NCBI GenBank assembly: GCA_036898135.1
Contig: CM072526.1
Coordinates: 9,425,226 to 9,489,225 of the forward strand
Direction: 5' to 3'
Length of the DNA: 64,000 nucleotides
Source: Oncomelania hupensis
Lineage: Eukaryota > Mollusca > Gastropoda > Littorinimorpha > Pomatiopsidae
The notes beneath the pieces are model-generated. The model was given only the letters and a program-made list of their open reading frames with translations, was not told the origin of the DNA and ran no database searches. Each line of letters opens with the position of its first letter. Position 1 is the first letter of the stretch. Shown here in pieces: positions 1-13,900 of the stretch. A program made the position numbers and the translations under genes.

Positions 1-120
1 TTTATTGTTACAGACATATCACTTTATTGTTACAGACATATCACTTTATTGTTACAGACAACTCACTTTATTGTTACAGACAACTCACTTTATTGTTGCA
101 GACATATCACTTTATTGTTA
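1..120. repeat. 22-bp minisatellite, left array (cut by window edge)
   Basis: About five tandem copies of a 22-bp unit of the form TTTATTGTTACAGACAACTC(AC). The variants differ mainly at ACAACTC/ACATATC. The same unit forms the larger array at 2064-2783. The array stops about 90 bp before the THAP gene start codon, so it may lie in that gene's promoter or 5' UTR. Confidence 0.95.
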
Positions 121-207
121 CCAAAGATAGTTATAAATAAAGATACGTCATTAGCGCTTTGTTGTGATGATGGGTGGAGTGAGCGCCCCCTAGCGGCGTT
201 GGTGATC

Positions 208-1099
208 ATGGCGTCGAATACCAACTCGACGAAGCGTCGCGGTGGTGCGTCTTGCAATGCAATAAACTGTACCAACTCCCGATTGAAATGCCCTGGAAAA
301 TCTTTCTTCCGATTCCCAAAAGACGAGGCGAGGTAAGAACCAGTATTCTTTTGGCTATTTTTGTTTGCAAATATATTAATCGATTCTGAATTGAACTAGA
401 CCGATCGTCAACATTACATTTCGTCTCCTGCATAGTAAACTTGTTCGCATCTGATCAGCTTTTATTTAAACATTTTTTTAACTTGGGTTAAAACATCAAA
501 CATGCTGTGTGATGCACAAACATCGTTTTATACTTTAAAGCCTTGCGAAGCAATCTACATGTTTTGTCCCCTACCACCGAAAACAATATGAAGCAGGAAT
601 GTGAAAATCGAACTGTGCAGCAATTATTCTAGCTGTCTTGTTAATTTTATTTTTGTTCCACACCACTTTTCAGAATTTCAAGATAGTGGATGTAATGTGT
701 TTGAAGTAAAGAGCTTATGTACCATAGTCTTTGTTTGAAGCTTGGACTGTGTGTTAAGTAATGTTAAGTAATTATAATTTCATCACCCTGACCTATTTTT
801 ATTGTGTTGCTACAGTCAGATGCAAAGACTGGGTGCAGAGGGTGAGGAGAGAAGATCTGCTGCAGAAAGATGCTAAACTACTGTACAAGTCTGGCTACTA
901 CCTGTGCAGTGACCATTTTGAAGACTCCCAGTTTATGAACGCCACAGAGAGAAATAAGCTGATATGGTGTGCTGTGCCTTCAATCTTCAATGTGCCAAAT
1001 CCACCACCAACTGTCACTTCAACCAGGCGACCACCTGCAAAGAGGGCTGTTCGTGTGCGAACTAATGCTTACTATTTAAATAAAAATGCTTACGATTAA
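208..1099 (+). CDS. THAP-domain protein, two exons (208-332, 820-1099)
   Basis: Predicted 134-residue protein carrying a THAP-type C2CH zinc finger, a sequence-specific DNA-binding domain of animal transcription regulators and P-element-type transposases. Exon 1 starts at the ATG at 208 and ends before GTAAGA at 333. Exon 2 begins at 820 after CAG. Joining them completes an Arg codon and keeps phase. Zinc ligands are Cys16, Cys21, Cys71 and His74 (C-x4-C ... C-x2-H). Trp46 and the AVPSIF block (93-98; family form AVPTIF) are also present. The tail after the domain is only about 36 residues and is basic. ATG 208 is preferred over the upstream ATG at 49 because the THAP domain normally sits at the N terminus and residues encoded from 49 derive from minisatellite. 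The alternative acceptor AG at 814-815 breaks the frame. The gene lies between two arrays of one minisatellite and upstream of a C2H2 gene. It could be a free-standing small gene or one isoform of a THAP-C2H2 gene. Confidence 0.82.
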
Positions 1100-1213
1100 G
1101 AATTATAACGAAGCTCAAAGTCTGGAGTTATTGGGTTTGTGTGTTCGTGCGTGTGTGTGTGTGTGTTCTTTTTTTATTCTCCTTACACCCATCCCAAGGA
1201 CTCACACACAAAA

Positions 1214-1219
1214 AATAAA
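1214..1219 (+). terminator. AATAAA polyadenylation signal of the THAP gene
   Basis: AATAAA lies about 115 bp after the THAP stop codon, in an A-rich stretch. It fits a short 3' UTR and supports the THAP reading frame ending here. Confidence 0.5.
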
Positions 1220-1378
1220 ATAAACAACAATATTATCTTTAGCACAAGCATGCTTTGAATGCCCATATTATTTTACACTTTGCATTCATTGAATACATCA
1301 CAATGTGCCAGTTGTTTAGGGCTAATAATTGTATGTGTGAGTGTGGCTAGTACACAAAACAATCAGAGGAAATCATAC

Positions 1379-1437
<59 letters not shown>
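1379..1437. repeat. (AAT)n microsatellite
   Basis: About 19 uninterrupted AAT copies. The stretch from 1441 to 2063 that follows is AT-rich, with short AAT runs at 1568-1578 and 1649-1670. I see no coding signal in it. Confidence 0.95.
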
Positions 1438-1442
<5 letters not shown>

Positions 1443-2063
1443 AATATCGTAAGCTTGCCAGGTGTAAAATAGGCTACAAGCACAAATCGCAGTTATTAAA
1501 AACAAAAATAATTTTAAAAATATATACATTTTTTAATAGTAATAGCATTCACATAAAGTCATACTATAATAATAATAAACTAACATACACTGAGCAATGC
1601 AATATCTTTGTGCGCTTGCTCCTCCACATCATTCTGACCCCTATTAAATAAATAATAATAATAATAATACATGCATACACTGAAAAACATTGTTTACACA
1701 AACACTTGTACACAAATGATTTACAAAGCACATAAACAACTAACCCGGTTAAAAAGAAAAAGAAAGGCCTATATGTTGTGATGAGAGATTATTTTTATTA
1801 TATTTGTATTTAATTTCTTTTTGGCTTGATCTAACGATTTGTTTGATGTGTAAGCCTATAATAAACGTCAGAGGTCTACTGTGTGATCAACAACCCGCTC
1901 GGATGTCACTTGTAGGCCTATAAAAACTACTCTCGCTCTATTTCAAAATTACCTCCCTTGGTGGTGTGATCAATTTTACCGCTTGGAGCGCTTGCCGCAG
2001 GCCGTCCTGAATGAAAATAGAAGGGATCACGCCTACTGACCTATCTTTACGTTTCTAGTATCT

Positions 2064-2783
2064 TTGTTGTTACAGACAACTCACTTTATTGTTACAGACA
2101 ACTCACTTTATTGTTACAGACAAATCACTTTATTGTTACAGACAAATCACTTTATTGTTACAGACAAATCACTTTATTGTTACAGACAACTCACTTTATT
2201 GTTACAGACATATCACTTTATTGTTACAGACATATCACTTTATTGTCACAGACAACTCACTTTATTGTTACAGATAAATCACTTTATTGTTACAGACAAC
2301 TCACTTTATTGTTACAGACATATCACTTTATTGTTACAGACAACTCACTTTATTGTTACAGACATATCACTTTATTGTTACAGACAAATCACTTTATTGT
2401 TACAGACAACTCACTTTATTGTTACAGACAACTCACTTTATTGTTACAGACAAATCACTTTATTGTTACAGACATATCACTTTATTGTTACAGACAACTC
2501 ACTTTATTGTTACAAACAACTCACTTTATTGTTACAGACATATCACTTTATTGTTACAGACATATCACTTTATTGTTACAGACAACTCACTTTATTGTTA
2601 CAGATAAATCACTTTATTGTTACAGATAAATCACTTTATTGTTACAGACATATCACTTTATTGTTACAGACATATCACTTTATTGTTACAGACATATCAC
2701 TTTATTGTTACAGACAACTCACTTTATTGTTACAAACAACTCACTTTATTGTTACAGACATATCACTTTATTGTTACAGACAA
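2064..2783. repeat. 22-bp minisatellite, right array (about 33 copies)
   Basis: About 33 tandem copies of the same 22-bp unit as at 1-120, with point variants ACTC, ATATC and AAATC in the variable part. Because 22 is not a multiple of 3 and three units have no stop in the forward frames, all three forward frames stay open for hundreds of bases. The translations (LYCYR, HFIVTD, ITLLLQ) are repeat artefacts, not genes. Confidence 0.97.
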
Positions 2784-2884
2784 AAACCCAGACAAAGTTG
2801 AAGAAGTGGAGGTGTAGTTGTGAGTGTGTCTCTATTCCAACGACGTCACAAGTTGGTATAGTTCAGCTTACTTCCTTGTTTCAG

Positions 2885-3073
2885 ACCAAGACCAAAGTGG
2901 GGAAAGAGAAGCAGAGATACAGTTGTGGTGATTGTCGTGCAGTGTTCCTGCGGGCTAACAACCTCAAGCTACATCAGCAGCGACACAGCGGTTGTCGGCC
3001 ACACGCATGTAACCAATGTGATGCCAGCTTTGTGGAGGCCAGGAACCTCAAGCGACACCAGGTTATTCACAAG
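2885..3073 (+). CDS. Zinc-finger gene exon: fingers 1-2
   Basis: The acceptor follows a pyrimidine-rich stretch ending TTTCAG, and the donor is AAG|GTTAGG. It encodes 63 codons, phase 0 to 0. Finger 1 reads YSCGDC...LKLHQQRH and finger 2 HACNQC...LKRHQVIH, both with regular C-x2-C-x12-H-x3-H spacing. The linker between them, SGCRP, resembles the canonical TGEKP. The frame is open upstream only because it runs into minisatellite, so the exon start is set by the splice site. Confidence 0.8.
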
Positions 3074-6000
3074 GTTAGGTCAAGGGTCACAGAGTTGTAG
3101 AAAGAGAGAGAGAGTAAAAGTTAAAATAATGGATAGAGGGAGGAAAGGAGAGAGAGATTGTGTGTGAGCATGCGTTTATGCCTGTACAGTTGTGTATTTT
3201 TGACCAGCAAGGAGATTTAATAGCTCCAAGAAAAATTATAAAGACAGGTTTTCATGTGCAACTGCTAATTGTATTAATGGCTCTAACATGTTGAATAGAG
3301 TGGTTTGTTAGCTGTAGCAGAAGTCAGCTACATGTATTGCATTTATAGATTAGGGCTTCGTCAGTATTTGTCAGTAGTTATTTTGCATAACAGTATAGCA
3401 AAAACTAATTGAAAGGCTAAAGCCTGACTTCAGTTTTCTCTGTAGCCACAGATTTACACCTTCAGACCCTCTGTGAGCATTGGGCTGTGTATGAACACCA
3501 TTTATTTTGTATTTCTTACATCATCACATCCTATCAGATGATTTTTGTGACATCATTTTGAGTTTGTTATAGTGCATTTTGTATAAATACGTAATTTTGA
3601 TATTGGTTGTGAGATGTAGTGTCAGTGTTGTATCATCATGGTCTTTTTTTTTTTTTTTGCACTCAGACTGACCGCCCGCATGTGTGTAAGGAATGTGGCC
3701 AATCGTTTGTGGAGATTTGCAACCTGAAGCGCCACCTACAGTCGCATGTTGGGCCGCGCCATTTTATCTGTGAGACTTGCGGTGCCGCATTCTCCAAGCC
3801 TCATCACATACGACACCACATGGCATCGCATAAGGCTGGGGGACTCCATAGGTGTGACCAATGTGACAGTGTTTTCAACAATGCAAATCAGCTGAGAATT
3901 CACATCAGGGTAGGTGGTGGTGGTGCTGTTCAAAGTGTTGGTGTGGGTGATGTTTTTATGTTGTTTTACAATTAGTGTTGTTATGTACAGTTTCTGTCAA
4001 AGGTCTCTGTCTGTCTCTGTTGTGCATCTTTCTGCCTCTGTTAAGTGTGTACCCAGTGAGATGGGTCTTACTGAAATGTTTTTCATACAAGTATTTCCAA
4101 ATGTCGTCCCCTCTATCCATCTGCCTGTGTAGAATACTATTAACCTTTCTAATGAGCAACAACTTATTGCATTCAGCACTCTGTACTAAAGTTTGTAGCA
4201 AGAAGTGTTCATTTGAGAGCTAAAACGTTAAAGTTGTCGGTGGTTCAAAGACCCAAGTGTAAATGTCTTACTGCCCAAACTGCTACAAATATGTCCAAAA
4301 TTTGTACAGAATAGTTGAAGCTGAAACTGTTACAGAAATGTCCTATAACGGGTACATTGTTGTCCTTAACTGGCTCATAAATGTCCTAAAATAAAGATTT
4401 ATTGAATTGAATTAATTTAGTGCAATAACTTCCTAAACTGGCGCACCTGCTAACTGTTCCATTTTTCAGAACCACACAGGCGGGAGGCCTTACAAGTGTG
4501 ATGACTGTGGACAGATGTTTGGCTGGTACAGCGCCTACACGCGTCACCGCTTGAGCCACACACAGGGGGCAGACGCATTGATCACAAACAAGTGTGAGGA
4601 GTGTGGCGCCAAATTTAACAGACCAAGTCACCTTAAAAGACACATGCAGACACACACAGGTTGGTTTCCATAATAATAATAATAACAGGGTGGAGAACTG
4701 TCAGCGAATCCGCGGATTTCCGCGGAAGGCATTTGCATTTCCGAGAAAAAAAATATTGAGTTCCGAGTGTGAGAAGTTGAGTGGCTACCCTTTACTGGGC
4801 ATAGCGGCCAAAAGAGGCCAAAGGTCTAAACAGGCAAAACGTCCAAAAGCGTCCGTATCAACCATGTGGTTATATTCTCGCGTTGTTTGAAAGATTGCGA
4901 GACTTCCGGCAATTGACTTCCGGTTTATTCTCTTTGTGAAAACATTCGACTGCATTTCCACAAGTTTTCTCTGTGATGCGTTAGTTTTTCAGATTTTTTT
5001 TTTTAATTTTATTGTGTGTGTGTGTGTCTAAAATGGATGGTTTGGATTCTTCGACTGATGAAGGGGAGTTTACAGGCTTCCATTTATCAGACATTAAAGT
5101 GAGAGAAATGGACTTGGAGTCGGAGGAAGAGATAGGTACTGACATTAGACAATTAGTGTCAGTAGTGTGCATGCATACGATCTTTCAGACTGGCATGAAA
5201 GTGAAGAAGAGGAGGGGGATTGTTTGGACTTTTTGAAACTTTTTTTTGTATACACATGGAGTAATAAAAAACAAGACATGACAAGAGAGGTATAAAAAGG
5301 TAGATAATCAAAAGAGAATTTATTTCTGTTCATTTTGCATTTTATTTCATTTAAATCTATAGTCACTAATACAGGCTAAGATGTGGTGTTCCTACTAACG
5401 TACCCCTAAATATCTCTAAAATTATAAAAATTCTTGCCTGTTTACAGCTAAAAAATAGACAAACGTGTGCCCAGTAAAATTGGAAATGTGGAGTTTGTGT
5501 GTAACAGTGGTGGACCTCAAACTTTGTTAGGCCTACAAATCAAGATTCTTAACTTTTTTGAAAGACATGTGCATAAAACATTCTTTTTTGTTGTTGTTGT
5601 TTCTATTCATGTTTACTTTGTGCTTTTTTGCTTTCAGGAGAAGCCCTAAATTACTTTCAAAATTGCATAAATTCATGAATTTTCTTCCAGGGGGCGAATA
5701 CCGGGGCTTGGCCCCTGGGCCCCGGCCGGATTTAAGAGATTTCTTGATTCAGTTGTTCCCCACCCTCTAATAATGATAATTTACAAAAGTTACAATAGTG
5801 GTAGTAATAATAATAATAATAATGATGATGATAATAATACTCTGACAAGAATATAAACCAAGGTCAATTCTATCCATGCATGCATTCCATCTCACAGACT
5901 TTAAAAATCCTAACTCTCATGTCCTAGATTTATTTATTTATTTATTTAATCGTTCTTATATAGTGCATTTCCAGCTCAAGAGCTGCTCAAGGCGCTGGCC

Positions 6001-7866
6001 GATACAGGATCTAACTCAAGCCGCCCGAGGCAGCCGCTATGATTGCCAGTTATATAAACACATCTAGCGATAATTAGGTCATCGTGTGTTCCTTTCACCC
6101 TCAGCATCCACAATTCCTCAATTGTGTGAGGTGTTATATGATGTGAATATAGCCACAGGTTGGCACCATGTTAATTATGACTCAGTTAAATCCTGTTCTG
6201 GCCAAGGAATAGAACTGTAAAAAAAAATTTTTTTTATAAGCCATGTATATGCATTTATGTATTTGTGTATTTACTGCTGACAGGTGAGAAACCTTATGAG
6301 TGCAATCTATGCAGCATGAAGTTCAACCAGCTCTCTCACTTGAAACGACACAAGCAACGTCATGCTAATCACCGACCCAATCGCTGTGGTGAATGTGGAG
6401 CCGCGTTCATCGAGCTGGACAAATTGAAACGCCACATGAGAGTCCACCTTTGTGGCGGTGAAGGGGAGTCCACCGGTGAAAGTTTTGTCTGTGAACAGTG
6501 TGGTGCCAGGTTCACCCTATCCAGACATCTGAAAAACCACCTACGTCTCCACTCTCAGGTTAGTATTACTAGTAGCAGCAGCAGCAGCAGATTTACCCTG
6601 TTTAGACATCTGAAAAACCACCTTTGTCCATTCTATGATGTGTAGTAGTAGTAGTAGTTGTTGTAGATACTCCAACAAAACGACAGAAATTCTTCCGTTT
6701 GGTATCCGAATACGTCCTCACTTTGACACTGCAGGCATAGATTTTGACTGTTAATGATGATAAATTGCTAACTGTACTTCCACCCTGGAACCTCCTCAAC
6801 CCCATTATCAACTTCACTCTTACATCCTTCAAAAAGACCGAAAATTCCGAAACTGTTTATAAGCAACTTTATCTCGAACAATGTTCATTGTATAAAGGAT
6901 ATGAAAAACTTCTTACAGACCGGTCGAAGAAAGGAGACTCAGTTGCTGCTGCTTCGGTCTCTGGGAGACACCTAGACCAGCCTTTGCAACAGCGTCTACC
7001 TGATTTTTGTTCTATTTATACAGCTGAGCTTAAGGCAGTCCATCTAGCTCTGAAACAGGCTTATCAATCCAAAAGAACCTCGTTTTTAATCATGTCTGAT
7101 TCACTGTCAGCACTTCAGGCTCTTTCCACGAGAAAGATATAGCACCCTTTTTTTGGCAGAGATCCATGACCTCCACACACAACTTGTTTCTGAGGATAAA
7201 AAGATAGTTTTTATGTGGGTACCTAGTCACATGGGCATCCACAGCAATCTTGCAGTGGACAAAGCGGCTAAAGAAGCTCTGCATCTAGATTTCCCTTTAG
7301 AGATTTTCCAGTTTGTTCCATACTCTGACCTGCATTGTATGATTGGATCTTATTGTAAATGGTCTAATCAAATCAATAACAAATTATTTCAAATTCTTCC
7401 AGATTTGTCTGCTTCTTTGCCTAACTTTGCATCCACATGCAAAGAAGAAACTGTTTTGGCTCGCCCTCATATTGGACATACTTATGTCACCCATAGTTTC
7501 CTTTTAAAAGGAGAACCACCATGGTGCTTTGCATGTGACAAATCCTTTTCCATTTGCCATTTTATGTCTGAATGTGGTGATCTGGTTGATGAAAGAGAAA
7601 GATGTTTTGGTGCAAAACGTTTTAATGAGATTTTAAAAGTTTGCAATAGTCAACACCTGTTTCAGTTTTTACATGATGTTGGTTTGTTTTATCGCATTTA
7701 AGTCAAATAATCTTGTTTTTTATTCTTGGTTGGATTTTATTAGTTAGACTGATTTTGTTTACATCTTTTATCATATTTAAATGTTAGCAGTTTAGTCTGA
7801 TTTTACTTAATTTTGTGTGGTCCTGATTCGGCTCTTGGCAGTCCGCTGGACCATATAAGCACTGAA

Positions 7867-7912
<46 letters not shown>

Positions 7913-10900
7913 CAAAAATTTCTTACCATACAATACGTAGGCCTTACTCTGTCTCTGTTTAAACTAGCTATGTGCAATAACTTGAGATATACTTTTCAGA
8001 TCCCTTAAAGCACATAACCGTTAGACTTAGCATTAAATTCTCTATTAACATATATAAACTTTATTTTTGATGTATGTAGCAGTTTTGAAGGAGAGCACGA
8101 TGTTTAGAATAGCGCGATGCATATCACGTTGATAAAGAAACTGTGCCGTTATAGGCTAAGCCTCAAAGGATATCAACCGGGATTTGTAGTGTGTAACGCA
8201 ACTTCCCGCCTTTTAACACATGATAAGAATATAATTTTGAATGATGCTGTAGCAAAAGATTCTCCACTGTACCACCTTAAGTGTATTATTTTCCGATGCC
8301 TTAGTTCATTCTCTATATGTAGATGCTTAAATTAAATATTAGTTTATGGGGACGTACACATCTGAAGAGAAACAAGGGAAAAGTTGTAAGAAGGGTCTAG
8401 ATGTAATTGTTGCTGATGTTTTAGCTGTTTTCTAATTTAGTCCGTCATAGTCAGAACCCATAATAGAAACCATGCCATATTATATATCGTTGGAAAGAGG
8501 AGACGTTGTTCTTTCTTTGTTGTTATAATTAGTATTTATAATTTTATTAAATTAAAGAGTCATTCTGAGTTTAGAGTCATGATACCCTTAAGAGCAGCAA
8601 CCAACTCCCTCTTAAATTGCATATTATTTTTATTTCATAGTAGATAGGTCCGATATTGCTATATCAGTAGAAATGTCGTATTTCCGTATTTATGCTGATA
8701 TATAATTTGTATATTATTCGTTAGCATTTCACGCATTATACTTAAAATAAAGATTAGCAATTAGCACAAAATTAGCCAGAGAGCCAAGATTTCGTAGTGC
8801 TAGCGGCACGCGTAACTTCGTTTTTGATACGACCGGCGGTCACAGATAAAAGCACGACTGTGCTCAATTTCTGGGGCAGAACACAGGACAGAGAGCTTGG
8901 GCGAGCAAGAAAAAGAAAGATACAGAACAAGAGAGATCCGAATGATGATACGATCACTTGACCGCTGCTAAACTGTTATCTCAACTAGCACTGCCTTTCC
9001 TCTCTGAGTATGTTGTACTTCGAATAAAAGACACACTTTCAACGGTCATCAACGGACTGGCGTTCAGGAGAGAGAGAGAATGTGTGGATTAAAATTCTTC
9101 ACCCTACTTCCATCACTTCACTTCGCTTTTCTCCAACCCCAGCACCACTACATAAAAAAAAAAGAAAACAATTACCTTCAGACACTGCGCCCCTTTTCTT
9201 TTGGATGAGAGTATAAACTGAGGTCTAGTCTAAGCATGCATGTATTCCATCACATGGACTACACACAAAAACACTCAACACGTGCTAGGTCCCTCCTCCC
9301 TTTCCTGGTGGCCCAGAATTGTGCTCAGTCATCAGGGCGTGGGGCTATGTGCTCCGAAGGCTGCAAGTGGGCACCTGGAGTGGCTTGAGTTAGATCTTTT
9401 ATTGGCCAATGCCTTGAGCAGCTCTTGAGCTGGAAAAGCGTTATATAAGAGTAGCTTGACTCCCGCCTCTCAGATAACACCTTGAGAACACGGCTCAACC
9501 CGAGCTGTTTTTTTTTCATTTTATCCCTCAAAAGAGGGACATACAAATATTTGCCCTGCAAGGCGGTGAAACGGTTGCCGGCTACTAGTGCCACGACACT
9601 TCAACACAAGTTGCTGCACCGACCTGCATAAAATGCCTGCCGACAATGTAGTCCCGCTCACTACCAAAAGCAGAAGGCAAATGGTCAGCCGGGGAGAACA
9701 AATATCGTGTCGCCTTGTCCTGAATAACCCAATGGCATCCCCAAAGGATTCTGCACAGCAGGAGCCACCCAAGGCTAGTCTAACAAGAAATTCAAGGTAG
9801 ACAACTTCTTTCCCAAGCCTCAACCAGTCGCCTCCCTTTCCGCTACATAAGAATAATTAAATAGCAGCAGTAGTGGTAATAATAAGAATACTTATAACCA
9901 CTGCAGCAAGGATGATGTTGAAGTCTTCACTACTTTTTAACATTGTTTTGATGTAGTGATGATGATGGTGTGGATGACGACGATGTTCTGTGAAATCTTC
10001 CAGGTACCTGTGAAGTGGGAGCTGATGGATGATGACACAGGATCAGAGAAAGGAAACAACCAAAGAAAAAGAGGAAGGCCAAAGAAGAAGACAATGAAAA
10101 AGACAATGGATGAAGATGACTACCATGATAAAATGGTCGATCAAGGCCCTGCATATTCAGCAGGCAAGTGTCAACCTTGATTTTTTTTCCCCCACATAAA
10201 AGGCTGTAATTCCTGTGATGGGCAATACAATTGCAATTGAATTGTATTGTGTTGGACAATTTATCGAGGACAATTATATTTGACCAAATAAAACTAGGAC
10301 ACTTTGTGTAAATATCAATATTAAGGTGTGTTGTGTAGTATTGTTTTATTGTATTGTATTATATAGTATTGTATTGTGTTGTATTGCATTGTGTTGTAGT
10401 TTGTATTGTATTAGGTTGTATTGTATAATGGTTTTGGATTTAGAATAGTGTTTGTAACCACTGGCAAAAGTGAAATTGCCCTCTCAATGAAAGCAAAGCA
10501 GGCACACAGAGCAGCTCAACCTAGGACATGGGGAGTAAGACCCAACAGACTCAGTCATCTCATCTTAATGACTTTTTGTTATAATACTTAGAAATAGTCG
10601 GGAATCAGAAAGAGCCAGATGTCTGTCTTTGGGTCTGTTGGATGTCATATCTCAAAAACCACACCTAGGTTAGAGGCCAGCATCACGTGCCACATGATTT
10701 AGACTACTGCAACGGTCAGTGTTGCTGGAATCACTTTGTTGCTAAACACTATCCTATCATATCCCGTAACTTGGAGGTCATAGGGGCACCACAGATGATC
10801 ATTTAACCAGTGTACTCCCATCTTTCTCTGTTCTCAGCAACCCTGATGGCTTCGCTCAGTGTCAAACCAGTCCATTCTCGAATGTTGTCCTCCCACCTCT

Positions 10901-13900
10901 TTTTAGGTCTCCCTCTTCTTCTATATCCTTGCACTGTGCCTTGCAGGATGGTCTTTGCAAGGCCTGATGATCTGGTGACGTGGCCATACCATCTGAGATT
11001 CCGTTTTTTCACCACTGTGAGCAGGTTGTGTTGTCCAATGGCTTGTGTGATGGTCTGTCGGACTTCATCGTTGGTGATGTGCTGGTTCCATGTTTCGCAA
11101 GCATATAGGAAGATGGAGATGACAAGGGAGTGCAGCAGTCTTACCTTGGAATATAGACTGATAGTCCTGTCTTTCCAAATGGGTTTCCACCTTGCCAGGG
11201 CAGCCGTTGTTTGTGTGATCCTGGAGAGGACTTCCTGTCATGTGTCAAGTGTAATGTGTGGTTGTAATAAGTAGACAACAGTAAGCCTAATGTGTTGTTG
11301 TAATCAACAGATTGAAGTAAGTGTAATGTGTTGTTTTAATCAAGAGATTAAAGTAAGTGTAATGTGTTGTTGTAATCAACAGATTGAAGTAAGTGTAATG
11401 TGTTGTTTTAATCAAGAGATACCCCCGTTGGGGTGCCAGGGGTTTCAGTATAAATAGTATCCCCACTTTCTGGAAATTTAGTGCTTTAAATTCCCACTGT
11501 CGCTGTCTTTCTCATTTGCTCTTTCTCATTCCTGCTCTGTTCTATCAATTTGCTATACTATCTTCTTCTTCGCTAGACCAGTCACCTACCTTTTTTCTTG
11601 AAAACTCTTCCGGGACAAGATTCCTTTTTATTTGTGTACGAGGTCTGTTGGATCAGCTTGGGAATATTGGACGCTTTCTGCCAGGTGGTCACTAGGGCAT
11701 CCTATGATGTTATTATTTAGCAATGTAGGCATTTTATATGTATGTGTTTTATTAATAATTTATAATGATGTTTGTATTCTATTTTGTTTTTGTAAACGGG
11801 GGTTCGATAAATTAGAGTGCAGCCTCAGCGTCCCCTGCGTGGGATGTCTTTTTTGTAAAGTGACTGGCTGGTGGAGAGCTTTCAGTTTTACCACTAGGGT
11901 TGTTTCAGCAGATCTTTTATGCGGATCAGGGGTTGTCCGGTCCTGATTTGGCTTGGAAGAGTCTGCTGGACCTAAAGCAATAATCATGTAATGTAATCAA
12001 GAGATTGAAGTAAGTGTAATGTGTTGTTGTAATCAACAATCTGCAGTAAGTGTCATGTGGTGTTGTAATCAACAATCTGCAGTAAGTGTCATGTGGTGTT
12101 GTAATCAACAATCTGCAGTAAGTGTCATGTGGTGTTGTAATCAACAATCTGCAGTGTCATGTGGTGTTTTTAGGTAGCAGCGATGGGGCAAGGGAAGAAG
12201 AAGATGGCAAGGATGATGTTCAGACCTTAGATGTGAATTTGGAAACACCAACTTTTTCCATCAAACAAGAATCGCCATCATCAGACAACATTGTGAGTTC
12301 AGCCATTGTCTGTCAGCCCTGTTGTTTCATCTTGTTTTATTCTGAGTGTTATCATCAACCAACGTGAGTTGTGACTACGGTCAGTTATGCACAGTGAGTT
12401 GTGTGGATGTACTTGTGTATTTTGCAACACTCATCCAGCGTTTGTACTTATTTTGTATATCCCTTTACCACGTTTCCTTGATTTCAGTTGATGAATGTTT
12501 TACCCTCACCCTTGTTAAAAACGTCTCTCTCTCTCTTTCTGTCTTTCACTGTGTGTGTGGGGGGGGGGTGGGGGTGTCTATGCCACTGTGTTTAGAGCTA
12601 CCACCATCACGCTCATCCACCCACTACACCCACTTTCACCCTTTCTTTCTTCCCTACAAACTGCATGGCGCCTGAACTGATACATGTTACCACTATACAA
12701 GCTAGCTTTAGCCCTACAAACTGCATGGCGCCTGAACTGATACATGTTACCACTATACTAGCTAGCTGTAGCCCTACAAACTGCATGGCGCCTGAACTGA
12801 TACATGTTACCACTATACAAGCTAGCTGTAGCCCTACAAACTGCATGGCGCCTGAACTGATACATATTACCACTATACTAGCTAGCTGTAGCACTACACA
12901 CTGGCGCCTGAACTGATACATGTTACCACTATACTAGCTAGCTGTAGCCCTACAAACTGCATGGCGCCTGAACTGATACATGTTACCACTATACTAGCTA
13001 GCTGTAGCCCTACAAACTGCATGGCGCCTGAACTGATACATGTTACCACTATACTAGCTAGCTGTAGCCCTACAAACTGCATGGCGCCTGAATTGATGCA
13101 TGTTACCACTATACTAGCTAGCTGTAGCACTACACACTGGCGCCTGAACTGATGCATGTTACCACTATACTAGCTAGCTGTAGCCCTACACACTGGCGCC
13201 TGAACTGATGCATGTTACCACTATACTAGCTAGCTGTAGCACTACACACTGGCGCCTGAACTGATACATGTTACCACTATACTAGCTAGCTGTAGCCCTA
13301 CACACTGGCGCCTGAACTGATGCATGTTACCACTATACTAGCTAGCTGTAGCACTACACACTGGCGCCTGAACTTATGCATGTTACGACTATACTAGCTA
13401 GCTGTAGCACTACACACTGGCGCCTGAACTGATACATGTTACCACTATACAAGCTAGCTTTAGCCATACAAACTGCATAGCGCCTGAACTGATACATGTT
13501 ACCACTATACTAGCTAGCTGTAGCCCTACAAACTGCATGGCACCTGAACTGATACATGTTACCTCTATACTAGCTAGCTGTAGCCCTACAAACTGCATGG
13601 CGCCTGAACTGATACATGTTACCTCTATACTAGCTAGCTGTAGCCCTACAAACTGCATGGCGCCTGAACTGATGCATGTTACCACTATACTAGCTAGCTG
13701 TAGCACTACACACTGGCGCCTGAACTGATACATGTTACCACTATACTAGCTAGCTGTAGCCCTACACACTGGCGCCTGAACTGATGCATGTTACCACTAT
13801 ACTAGCTAGCTGTAGCACTACACACTGGCGCCTGAACTTATGCATGTTACGACTATACTAGCTAGCTGTAGCACTACACACTGGCGCCTGAACTGATACA

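Noticed and set aside
2064..2817. Long forward frames over the 22-bp minisatellite
   Set aside because: Repeat period not divisible by 3 keeps all three forward frames open; only the repeat peptide is encoded.
9521..9823. 100-codon minus frame
   Set aside because: No domain and no splice context; the plus-strand frame there is listed only as a possible exon.
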